Shown: positions 1 to 5,217 of the stretch, piece by piece
Numbering within the stretch: position 1 is the stretch's first letter
Layout of the letters: every line of letters starts with the position of its first letter
Source: Candidatus Fermentithermobacillaceae bacterium
GTDB taxonomy: Bacteria > Bacillota > Sulfobacillia > Fermentithermobacillales > Fermentithermobacillaceae
Length of the DNA: 5,708 nt
Direction of reading: 5' to 3'
NCBI GenBank assembly: GCA_012842105.1
Contig: DUTL01000177.1
Coordinates: forward strand, 1-5,708
Notes under the pieces: generated by a model
What the model was told of the DNA's origin: nothing
The model's input: the letters and a program-made list of their open reading frames with translations, nothing else
Databases searched by the model: none
Position numbers and translations under genes: made by a program

Positions 1-309
1 TCTATCTCCAATCTCGGCAATTACATCGCCAACACGCACTGAATCGCCGTTTTTGACTGTGAACTTGATTGCGCCTGCCGCAGGTGCGGTAAGCACGGTT
101 TGCCCATGAGAAAAAATAGCTTCTCCAGACGCGCGTTCATCAAGAACTCCGGGGATTCCCCGGCCTACCGGCACAAATGCGCCGAGGAAAGCAGATCTGA
201 GATAAGGCCAAAGTAAGACCAGGCCAAGCAATACGAAAATCAGTGCAATGGCGGTGTTTTTCACATGCTTGCTGAGCTTTTTTCTTCTGGTTCTCTTTTT
301 CTTTGCCAT
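1..309 (-). CDS. Membrane-anchored HlyD/biotinyl-lipoyl-like protein (3' part cut off by window edge)
   Basis: Only the first 103 codons are in the window; the frame is still open at position 1. The protein starts MAKKKRTRRKK, a very basic cytoplasmic stretch, followed by one hydrophobic segment at about residues 18-36 (AIALIFVLLGLVLLW), so the rest should lie outside the membrane. Residues 72-103 read like the first half of a barrel-sandwich (biotinyl/lipoyl, HlyD or RnfC-type) domain: an APAAG turn, then VKNGDSVRVGDVIAEIGD, the pattern seen in periplasmic adaptor subunits. There is no visible cofactor lysine motif in the part present. HlyD-annotated proteins of this shape occur next to ylmC/ylmE-sepF in some clostridia (recollection, not checked here), but their function is unknown to me. 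The ATG at 309 has no clear Shine-Dalgarno sequence. A GTG ten codons upstream in frame is possible but gives a poor N-terminus. The membrane-anchored topology is fairly sure; the specific role is not. Confidence 0.75.
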   Translation of the reverse strand, partial: MAKKKRTRRKKLSKHVKNTAIALIFVLLGLVLLWPYLRSAFLGAFVPVGRGIPGVLDERASGEAIFSHGQTVLTAPAAGAIKFTVKNGDSVRVGDVIAEIGDR

Positions 310-319
310 ACTACATAAG

Positions 320-348
320 AGAGTATTGCACACAAAGTCTCAAGTCAA
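320..348 (-). promoter_or_regulatory. Sigma-A-like promoter of the HlyD-like gene
   Basis: On the minus strand TTGACT (343-348) is followed after exactly 17 bases by TACTCT (320-325). This is 5/6 to the -35 consensus and 4/6 to the -10 consensus at the ideal spacing. The -10 ends only 10 bases before the ATG at 309, so the predicted transcript start falls about 3-5 bases upstream of the start codon, giving an almost leaderless mRNA. That fits the absence of a Shine-Dalgarno sequence. No factor-independent terminator is visible between ylmC and this site, so readthrough from ylmC is also possible. Confidence 0.45.
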
Positions 349-378
349 GCATTGGTTCGTACAGCCAGGCAAGGCGTC

Positions 379-639
379 TTACCTGTTTGAACGCCTGAGG
401 TACCGATCGGAAAGTTCCACAAGAATCACGTCTTCGCCAATTTTCTTGATGCTGTCCCAGGGAATAACATAATCATCTCCGTATCCGAAAAGCCCGAAAG
501 CTTTGGACTGGCCCGGCACAATCACTGCAACTATTTTTCCTGTAGTAAGATCCAGTTCAACATCGACAATATTGCCCAATCGCCGCCCGTCGCTTGTATT
601 TATGACTTCACGCATGGAAAGATCAGAAGCCCGGATCAC
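379..639 (-). CDS. ylmC: YlmC/YmxH family PRC-barrel sporulation-associated protein
   Basis: This is a small soluble protein of 86 residues if started at the GTG at 639. The sequence RASDLSMREVINTSDGRRLG, then GNIVDVELDLTTGKIVAVIV, then VIPWDSIKKIGEDVILVEL matches the YlmC/YmxH family: a short PRC-barrel-like beta domain with the typical 'GxxLGNIxDxxxDxxTGKI' and 'IPWxxIxKIGxDVILV' blocks. Family members are conserved in spore formers and are often labelled sporulation proteins, but no biochemical role is established. The frame opens earlier with an ATG at 657. I prefer GTG 639 because AAGGGGTG (645-652) sits 5 bases before it, whereas the ATG has no ribosome-binding site and would add MLRGVS, which lies over that site. 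The gene sits 70 bases after spoIIR, and a TATAAT box in that gap suggests it can be transcribed on its own. Confidence 0.87.
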   Translation of the reverse strand: MIRASDLSMREVINTSDGRRLGNIVDVELDLTTGKIVAVIVPGQSKAFGLFGYGDDYVIPWDSIKKIGEDVILVELSDRYLRRSNR

Positions 640-644
640 GGAAA

Positions 645-652
645 CACCCCTT
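645..652 (-). promoter_or_regulatory. Ribosome-binding site deciding the ylmC start
   Basis: AAGGGGTG on the minus strand differs from AAGGAGGTG-type sites mainly by G in place of A, allowing a G-U pair with 16S rRNA. It lies 5 bases before GTG 639. If translation began at ATG 657 this site would be inside the coding region and useless, so it argues for the downstream GTG start. Confidence 0.6.
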
Positions 653-681
653 AACATTATATGGCGAAAGAGGTCTTAAGT

Positions 682-710
682 ATTATAAGGGTGCTATGTT
701 TTTTGCGGTT
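682..710 (-). promoter_or_regulatory. Candidate ylmC promoter with a perfect TATAAT
   Basis: A perfect TATAAT lies on the minus strand at 682-687, in the 70-base gap between spoIIR and ylmC. A start about 7 bases downstream would give a leader of some 36 bases carrying the whole ribosome-binding site. The -35 position (AACCGC at 705-710, 17-base spacer) is poor, so this is a -10-driven guess. A sigma-E-like reading also exists in the same gap (TAATACT, 15 bases, CATATAAT ending at 656), but its start would fall inside the ribosome-binding site, which makes it less likely. Confidence 0.3.
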
Positions 711-1432
711 CAGGGCTGAACTTTGGCCGCGCCAATTCTTGAAGAAAACATTGAGGTAAAAGCACGTTTGCCCTTTTCCAGAATATCCAAAAGCAGGAAT
801 CTGAACTGGATTGGGACTTGTTTGAGAGACTCTTCATCAACCAGTATATACTGGTTATCGTCAATTATGATGTTGGAGGCACCTTCAGTGATTTCTTGAC
901 AAATCTCATTTCTTCTCACGATGTCAACGAAACACATAGGAGGATACATGACACACCACCAATTGTGCCCCTCTCCTGCCCCAAGCACAACCTGAAGCGA
1001 CTTGTAAGGGCCTTCAGGGAGAAACACCGTTTGGCCTGACAGAGTCTCATAATATCTATCCGGGAAAAACACAGTTTCGATCTTGGCTTTTGCATCATAC
1101 TGGATTCCGGAATCAGCCAGGCACTCTCTGGCTGTTTGCTCAATTCCAGGCAAAAGCCCGGCAATAATCCTTTCAGCATGTTTGGCATCCTCTGCGTGCA
1201 GCAGGTATTCCCCGAACGTATTGAGTACCGAGTCACGCACTTTGAGCTTCACTTCTTGATCTGCCATCGAATTTGAATTGCCTATTATGTGCAACCTGAT
1301 CAGGTTTGTGGGAGTATAGGCTTTCCGTGTATCATAAGCTCGGGCCATAACCCACCCTGCGCCAAGAACAACTCCTGCAACCACAGCAAGTAAGACTGCT
1401 TCCACAAAACCCTTTTTGATTCTTCCGGCCAT
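710..1432 (-). CDS. spoIIR: SpoIIR, forespore signal that activates SpoIIGA
   Basis: SpoIIR is made in the forespore, exported into the intermembrane space, and triggers SpoIIGA to process pro-sigma-E in the mother cell (known from B. subtilis). This 240-residue protein has a basic N-terminus and one hydrophobic segment (about residues 8-30, EAVLLAVVAGVVLGAGWVMA), acting as signal peptide or anchor. The family hallmarks follow: LIRLHIIGNSNSMADQEVKLKVRD (residues 44-67) and GHNWWCVMYPPMCFVDI (155-171) with its two conserved cysteines. Length is close to the roughly 224 residues of the Bacillus protein, with a different C-terminal tail. ATG 1432 is preceded by GGGGTGG with a 7-base gap, a good ribosome-binding site. 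Only 18 bases separate it from the sigG stop codon, with no terminator, so it is probably cotranscribed with sigG. I saw no convincing sigma-F promoter in the last 100 bases of sigG. Confidence 0.95.
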   Translation of the reverse strand: MAGRIKKGFVEAVLLAVVAGVVLGAGWVMARAYDTRKAYTPTNLIRLHIIGNSNSMADQEVKLKVRDSVLNTFGEYLLHAEDAKHAERIIAGLLPGIEQTARECLADSGIQYDAKAKIETVFFPDRYYETLSGQTVFLPEGPYKSLQVVLGAGEGHNWWCVMYPPMCFVDIVRRNEICQEITEGASNIIIDDNQYILVDEESLKQVPIQFRFLLLDILEKGKRAFTSMFSSRIGAAKVQP

Positions 1433-1450
1433 GTTTACACCACCCCTTTC

Positions 1451-2230
1451 TTACAACGACATATCTTGCCTCATTTGAATCAATGCCGCTTTTTCCAACC
1501 TGGAAACTTGCGCCTGAGAGATTCCTATTTCCTGGGCAACCTCCATTTGCGTTTTTCCCTCAAAGAATCTCATTCTTATTATTGCCTGTTCCCGCTGGGA
1601 TAATTTCTGAACGGACTCATTGATAGATATTTCCTGAAGCCATGTTGAATCTTCACCTTTTTCATCTCTAACCTGATCCATTACGTATATCGGGTCACCG
1701 CCGTCGTGATATACGGGCTCAAACAGGCTGATGGGCTCCTGTATAGCATCAAGGGCATACACAACTTCATCTTCAGGGGTTTCCAATTGCTGTGAGATTT
1801 CCCGCAAAGAAGGCTCCCTGCCCAGCTTTGCAACGAGAGAATCGCGAGTTTGAAGCGCTCTATATGCAGTATCCCTGAGCGACCGTGATACGCGGATAGG
1901 ATTGTTGTCCCTAAGATACCTCTTTATTTCACCGATTATCATGGGAACAGCATAGGTGGAAAATTTTACATTTTGGCCAAGATCAAAATTATCGATGGCC
2001 TTGATGAGGCCGATACACCCTACCTGAAACAGATCATCTACATATTCTCCCCGGTTGGAAAACCGTTGAATTACACTTAGAACCAATCTCAAATTACCGT
2101 TAACCAGTTGTTCTCTTGCTGTTGGATCGCCCTTTTGCTTGGAAATGAAGAGCTCTCGCATTTTTGTTGAAGATAATACAGGAAGTTGGCTGGTATTGAC
2201 TCCACAAATCTCGACTTTGTACAAAGCCAC
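1451..2230 (-). CDS. sigG: RNA polymerase sigma-G factor (late forespore)
   Basis: Sigma-G directs late forespore transcription. This 259-residue protein is nearly the length of B. subtilis SigG (260) and aligns along its whole length: the sigma-G-specific N-terminus KVEICGVNTSQLPVL (residues 5-19); region 2 with NGNLRLVLSVIQRFSNRGEYVDDLFQVGCIGLIKAIDNFD and KFSTYAVPMIIGEIKRYLRD (44-108); region 3 with NPIRVSRSLRDTAYRALQ (110-127) and the ALDAIQEPISLFEPVYHDGGDPIYVMD stretch (159-185); and region 4 with a helix-turn-helix in GKTQMEVAQEIGISQAQVSRLEKAA (225-249). Asn44 in LVNGNLRLV aligns with Asn45 of the Bacillus protein, a residue reported (from memory) to matter for inhibition by the anti-sigma factor Gin/CsfB. 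The start is GTG, preceded by GGGGGG and a 4-base gap. Both the start codon and this site can be paired into a leader structure. The gene follows sigE after 103 bases and is followed at 18 bases by spoIIR. Confidence 0.97.
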   Translation of the reverse strand: MALYKVEICGVNTSQLPVLSSTKMRELFISKQKGDPTAREQLVNGNLRLVLSVIQRFSNRGEYVDDLFQVGCIGLIKAIDNFDLGQNVKFSTYAVPMIIGEIKRYLRDNNPIRVSRSLRDTAYRALQTRDSLVAKLGREPSLREISQQLETPEDEVVYALDAIQEPISLFEPVYHDGGDPIYVMDQVRDEKGEDSTWLQEISINESVQKLSQREQAIIRMRFFEGKTQMEVAQEIGISQAQVSRLEKAALIQMRQDMSL

Positions 2231-2323
2231 TTTTCCCCCCGGTTGACTTGCCAGTTTTTGTTGAAGTCACTCACAAAAAGTATTGCCTCAATTACCAGGG
2301 GTTATACAACATGGCTTTGTACA
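2218..2323 (-). promoter_or_regulatory. sigG leader secondary structure masking the start codon and ribosome-binding site
   Basis: Read on the minus strand, three stems can form. P1 is a perfect 12-bp stem: TGTACAAAGCCA (2312-2323) with TGGCTTTGTACA (2218-2229), extended by a U-G pair that takes in the first base of the GTG start codon; it also covers sigG codons 1 to 5. P2 is 8 bp with one U-G pair: CCCCTGGT (2294-2301) with ACCGGGGG (2236-2243), which pairs the G-run ribosome-binding site. P3 is 6 bp: TGACTT (2264-2269) with AAGTCA (2244-2249), abutting P2. In B. subtilis a conserved hairpin in the sigG leader that occludes the ribosome-binding site is known to lower sigma-G translation. 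This looks like a functional counterpart with a larger closing loop. The pairing is directly visible; the regulatory role is inferred. Confidence 0.65.
2279..2307 (-). promoter_or_regulatory. Candidate sigma-F (forespore) promoter of sigG
   Basis: GTATA (2303-2307) is followed after 15 bases by GGCAATACT (2279-2287) on the minus strand. This fits the sigma-F pattern (GYATA, about 15-16 bases, GGnnAnAnT), and sigG is a known sigma-F target in Bacillus. A transcript starting near 2270-2274 would have a leader of roughly 40 bases. It would contain the GGGGGG site free and lack the upstream arms of stems P1 and P2. A sigma-G reading of the same boxes is weaker. Confidence 0.5.
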
Positions 2324-2333
2324 TTTTCCCATT

Positions 2334-3059
2334 TTACTGCAAATTGACGATATCCCTCTGCAGCTTTTGCATAATTTTTTTCTCTAACCGGGAAATGTAA
2401 GATTGTGAGATACCCAGCATATCTGCCACTTGTTTTTGGGTGCGCTCAACACCGTCTTTCAGGCCGTATCGCAGATCGACAATAGTTCTCTCTCGCCACG
2501 GAAGCCTGCTCAGCACCAGTCTGAGAATCTGCTTGTCATCTTCTTTCTCGAGGTCGCAATAGATGAGATCCGGAGCGGTGCCCTTTACATCTGAAAGGCA
2601 CAGTTCATTTCCTTCACCGTCAACATTTAGGGGCTCGTCAAAAGAGATCTCAGACTTTGTTTTCATGGTTCTACGCAAGTACATCAAAATTTCATTTTCA
2701 ATGCATTTTGAAGCGTATGTAGCCAGCCGTATGTTCTTGCTTACGTCAAACGTAGATACAGCTTTTATGAGTCCGATTGAACCAATGGATACCAAATCAT
2801 CAATAGGGATTCCGGTGCTCTCAAACTTCTTTGCAATATATACAACAAGCCGCAAATTCCTCTCAATCAGGGTAGACCGTACGTCAGGGCTTCCGTCTGT
2901 AAGCCTTGACAGCAAACTGCTCTCTTCCTCCTGAGACAGAGGCGGAGGAAGGGCTTCCGCTCCCCCAATGTAGTCTATCCTGCCGTGTAAGCCCAATCTC
3001 GCAACCAGGCGAGCCCATTTCATGGAAAGCAGTAGCCTCAACTCGCTCCATGACATCAA
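2334..3059 (-). CDS. sigE: Pro-sigma-E, mother-cell sporulation sigma factor precursor
   Basis: Sigma-E runs early mother-cell transcription and is made as an inactive precursor cut by SpoIIGA. The 241-residue product matches B. subtilis SigE (239). It has a basic amphipathic pro-sequence, then DYIGGAEALPPPLS (residues 29-42). By alignment, cleavage should fall just before the Tyr of YIGG, removing about 29 residues. Region 2 follows (LIERNLRLVVYIAKKFESTGIPIDDLVSIGSIGLIKAVSTFD and RLATYASKCIENEILMYLRR, 64-130), then the SFDEPLNVDGEGNELCLSDV linker, then region 4 with a helix-turn-helix in TQKQVADMLGISQSYISRLEKK (207-228). The frame can start at TTG 3059 or the adjacent ATG 3056. GGGAGGTG upstream lies 9 bases (from GGAGG) from the TTG and 12 from the ATG, so both are plausible; the difference is one residue. 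It is 38 bases downstream of spoIIGA and surely in its operon. Confidence 0.97.
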   Translation of the reverse strand: MMSWSELRLLLSMKWARLVARLGLHGRIDYIGGAEALPPPLSQEEESSLLSRLTDGSPDVRSTLIERNLRLVVYIAKKFESTGIPIDDLVSIGSIGLIKAVSTFDVSKNIRLATYASKCIENEILMYLRRTMKTKSEISFDEPLNVDGEGNELCLSDVKGTAPDLIYCDLEKEDDKQILRLVLSRLPWRERTIVDLRYGLKDGVERTQKQVADMLGISQSYISRLEKKIMQKLQRDIVNLQ

Positions 3060-3097
3060 ATCAAGACACCTCCCTGCGCCTTAGGTTAATTTTTGAA

Positions 3098-3985
3098 TCA
3101 TAAGTTTACAAGTTCGGGATGTAGCAGAGCCTGGTACAGGCCTTGAGGGCTAAGCCGCTTGCCGGAAACTCCTATCACAGCGTCTTTTCTGAGCCTTCCA
3201 TGCTTGCCTGTTAGGTACAATGCGTCAGGCTTGAAGCCAGGCAGAATTCCTCGGTTCCCTGATACATTAGTATAAGGAATGAGCCTTAGCCTTTTTCCTA
3301 CAGGTGATTCTGTAAGCCTTGCGGTTACCAGGTCCCAGGCGGACAGGAAGAAATGAGATACTTCGTGTGGCATAATGCCCTTTAGCGAATCCCAATCAAC
3401 TATTATGACTGGAAGCCCGGAAACCGGATCTCTCAAGTCGTTTCCTGTGTCAACCATGCCCGTCACCGGTATACAGTGGCCGTCAAATGTTATCTCAACT
3501 TGCATAAGCGGGACCCGCCGGATACCGGAGAAATTCAACGCTCTCCACAGGAATCCCGATGAGGAAACCACCACCAAAGCCAGGGCTAACGTCCACCACT
3601 GAGCCCCGGAATACTCTTGACCAATTACGCTGTACCTGGGCAAACCGGGCTTGCCCCACATGTAAAGGGCCATGGCTGTACCTGCAACCAGGGCGGAGCA
3701 CAGGTAAAAAGACCCTGCAAGGGCAACAAACGAAAACCCCCGCACTTCAGGGTATGAAAGGGCAACCATAAAGAGGCCAAAAACCACTCTGGCGGGAAAA
3801 CCAAAAAAGGGTTGAAGAGGTAGCGTAAGAGCGCAGACTGAGTATAAGCCTCCCAGGCAAGACGCGAAAACCGCCCGATTGGTTTTGAGTGGTTTTCCTG
3901 TCATCTTCCCTGTAGCCAGAAGCATTACATAATTCACTATGAGGTTAACAAAAAATAGTACATCCAAATAGACATAGCTCTTCAT
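3098..3985 (-). CDS. spoIIGA: SpoIIGA, membrane aspartic protease that processes pro-sigma-E
   Basis: SpoIIGA is the septal-membrane receptor protease that, on the SpoIIR signal, cleaves pro-sigma-E. The 295-residue protein begins MKSYVYLDVLFFVNLIVNYVMLL, like the Bacillus start MKIYLDV. It has about five hydrophobic segments in its first half (roughly residues 5-24, 38-57, 65-79, 83-110, 130-147). The cytoplasmic half carries the catalytic motif GMVDTGNDLRDPVSGLPVIIVD; the Asp of DTGN (about residue 179) corresponds to the active-site Asp of the Bacillus enzyme (DSGN). LRLIPYTNVSGNRGILPGFKPD and the VIGVSGKRLSPQGLYQALLHP tail are also family-typical. The frame is open to an ATG at 4009, but I choose ATG 3985: GGGGTG lies 8 bases before it, and the extra eight residues (MSIRGVKA) have no family match and no ribosome-binding site. 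sigE follows after 38 bases, so protease and substrate are coexpressed. Confidence 0.95.
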   Translation of the reverse strand: MKSYVYLDVLFFVNLIVNYVMLLATGKMTGKPLKTNRAVFASCLGGLYSVCALTLPLQPFFGFPARVVFGLFMVALSYPEVRGFSFVALAGSFYLCSALVAGTAMALYMWGKPGLPRYSVIGQEYSGAQWWTLALALVVVSSSGFLWRALNFSGIRRVPLMQVEITFDGHCIPVTGMVDTGNDLRDPVSGLPVIIVDWDSLKGIMPHEVSHFFLSAWDLVTARLTESPVGKRLRLIPYTNVSGNRGILPGFKPDALYLTGKHGRLRKDAVIGVSGKRLSPQGLYQALLHPELVNL

Positions 3986-3993
3986 TGCCTTAA

Positions 3994-3999
3994 CACCCC
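3994..3999 (-). promoter_or_regulatory. Ribosome-binding site deciding the spoIIGA start
   Basis: GGGGTG on the minus strand, 8 bases before ATG 3985. It would be coding sequence if translation began at ATG 4009, so it supports the shorter SpoIIGA. Confidence 0.6.
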
Positions 4000-4046
4000 G
4001 TATGGACATGGATATTCATGTCTGTCCACATTTATTCCCAAGTCAG

Positions 4047-4079
4047 ATCATACAGGGCTGCAAGCGCGAACTATGTAAC
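4047..4079 (-). promoter_or_regulatory. Candidate spoIIGA promoter with a long spacer
   Basis: TATGAT (4047-4052, minus strand) is a 5/6 match to a -10 box, placed so that a start near 4040 gives a leader of about 55 bases before spoIIGA. No good -35 lies at 16-18 bases. The best is GTTACA (4074-4079, 4/6), 21 bases upstream. The B. subtilis spoIIG promoter likewise has an over-long spacer (22 bases) and depends on Spo0A for activation. However, I see no clear Spo0A box (TGNCGAA) here; the nearest thing is TTCGCGC at 4064-4070. Treat as tentative. Confidence 0.3.
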
Positions 4080-4084
4080 TATGT
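4069..4084 (-). repeat. Perfect tandem 8-bp direct repeat upstream of spoIIGA
   Basis: ACATAGTT occurs twice back to back on the minus strand (4077-4084 and 4069-4076) in the ftsZ-spoIIGA gap. Relative to the TATGAT box it covers about -29 to -44, where an activator would contact a promoter with a poor -35. The repeat itself is certain; a regulatory role is inference. Confidence 0.6.
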
Positions 4085-4105
4085 GTTTTGTGCTAAGATC
4101 GCCTT

Positions 4106-5170
4106 TTACCGAGGCTTTTCATTGGATTTTGCCCTTCTTAGAAAAGTAGGGACCTCGAGCAAATCCTTGGTTTCCATTTTCATGAACGGCTCCTTCTGCC
4201 TCAGTAGTCTTCTGGCGGAACTGTTGTCGAAACCGGTGGCAATCACCGTTATTTGTATTGTATCTTGAAATTCCTCATTTATGACAGCGCCGAAAATGAT
4301 GTTTGCGTCAGAGTCCGCAGATTGCATCACAATTTCAGCAGCCTCGTTAACTTCAAATATGCCAAGGTCCGGCCCACCGGTAACATTCATCAGGACACCT
4401 TTCGCCCCATCTATGGTTGCTTCCAGCAAGGGGCTGGCTATGGCCTGTAAAGCAGCTTCTTTTGCCTTATTCTCACCATGGGCTACGCCAATTCCCATAA
4501 GAGCTGAGCCTGTATCCATCATGATGGTCCTGACGTCAGCAAAATCAAGGTTGATCAGCCCGGGTACGCATACCAGATCAGAGATGCCTTGAACACCATG
4601 GCGGAGCACGTCGTCAGCTACCTTGAAAGCATCCAAAATAGATGCGCTTTGCTCCACAACCTGCAGCAGGCGGTCGTTGGGTATCACTATCAATGTGTCT
4701 ACATTGTCGCGCAGTTTATCGATGCCTTCAAGCGCAACTGTCATTCTCCGGCGTCCCTCAAAAGAGAATGGTTTTGTCACAACACCAACGGTTAACGCTC
4801 CAACCTCCTTTGCAGCTTGAGCAACAATCGGAGTTCCCCCTGTGCCGGTACCTCCGCCCATGCCGGCAGTAACAAAAACCATGTCAGCGCCCTTAAGATA
4901 TTCAACAATATCATCCCGTGATTCTTCAGCGGCTTTTTCTCCTACTTCCGGATTGGCGCCTGCCCCCAACCCTCGTGTAAGAGTTTGCCCAATTTGAAGT
5001 TTCGCAGGGGCCATTGACATGTTGAGGGACTGGGCATCAGTGTTAATGCAGATAAAATCCACTCCCTTGATGCCAGCCTCAATCATCCGGTTAACTGCGT
5101 TTGTCCCGCCTCCCCCCACACCAACTACCTTCAAACTAGCATATCTGGGTTGCTCTTCAATCATGGCCAC
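4106..5170 (-). CDS. ftsZ: Cell division GTPase FtsZ
   Basis: FtsZ is the tubulin-like GTPase that polymerises into the division ring and also forms the asymmetric sporulation septum. The 354-residue product is complete and intact. Visible motifs are: the N-terminal nucleotide-binding VVGVGGGGTNAVNRMIEAG (15-33); FICINTDAQSL (39-49); the tubulin signature GMGGGTGTGGTP (103-114); VTKPFSFEGRRR (131-142); the T7 synergy loop INLDFADVR (206-214) with catalytic acidic residues; and the C-terminal peptide LLEVPTFLRRAK (337-348), which recruits membrane tethers. The linker between the globular domain (ending near 313) and that peptide is only about 20 residues, shorter than the Bacillus one. The first codon is GTG 5170 with GAGGGGAG close upstream; ATG 5164, two codons in, is the alternative. 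ftsA does not precede it; sbp does, 47 bases away. A 120-base gap without a terminator separates it from spoIIGA. Confidence 0.98.
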   Translation of the reverse strand: MAMIEEQPRYASLKVVGVGGGGTNAVNRMIEAGIKGVDFICINTDAQSLNMSMAPAKLQIGQTLTRGLGAGANPEVGEKAAEESRDDIVEYLKGADMVFVTAGMGGGTGTGGTPIVAQAAKEVGALTVGVVTKPFSFEGRRRMTVALEGIDKLRDNVDTLIVIPNDRLLQVVEQSASILDAFKVADDVLRHGVQGISDLVCVPGLINLDFADVRTIMMDTGSALMGIGVAHGENKAKEAALQAIASPLLEATIDGAKGVLMNVTGGPDLGIFEVNEAAEIVMQSADSDANIIFGAVINEEFQDTIQITVIATGFDNSSARRLLRQKEPFMKMETKDLLEVPTFLRRAKSNEKPR

Positions 5171-5217
5171 ACAACTCCCCTCTCCTCGTCGGCTATGCTT
5201 TCAATATCAACTCTGTA

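Noticed and set aside
711..728. Inverted repeat GTTCAG-GG-CTGAAC at the spoIIR stop codon, considered as a terminator
   Set aside because: The stem is only 6 bp with a 2-base loop, and on the transcribed strand it is followed by an A-run rather than a T-run, so it cannot be an intrinsic terminator for spoIIR. Its exact span is within this interval.
1441..1520. Sigma-F promoter for spoIIR (GGCAAGATA in the 3' end of sigG)
   Set aside because: The -10-like box lacks the final T and no GYATA element lies at a suitable distance, so it is not supported.
2563..2934. 123-codon open frame on the plus strand opposite sigE
   Set aside because: It is fully antisense to a well-conserved sigma factor gene, its product has no recognisable family pattern and no ribosome-binding site was evident. 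It is a shadow frame.
3986..4009. Longer SpoIIGA starting at ATG 4009
   Set aside because: No ribosome-binding site upstream. The GGGGTG that serves ATG 3985 would be inside the coding region, and the extra residues do not match the family N-terminus.
4005..4022. Inverted repeat GACATG-6 bases-CATGTC in the spoIIGA leader
   Set aside because: A 6-bp stem in an AT-rich leader is within chance expectation, does not touch the ribosome-binding site and matches no operator I know. Noted only.
4080..4125. Possible terminator after ftsZ (GCCT ... AGGC)
   Set aside because: The stem is only 4 bp and no T-run follows, so readthrough from ftsZ into spoIIGA cannot be excluded.
4281..4592. 103-codon open frame on the plus strand opposite ftsZ
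   Set aside because: Antisense shadow of the conserved FtsZ coding sequence.
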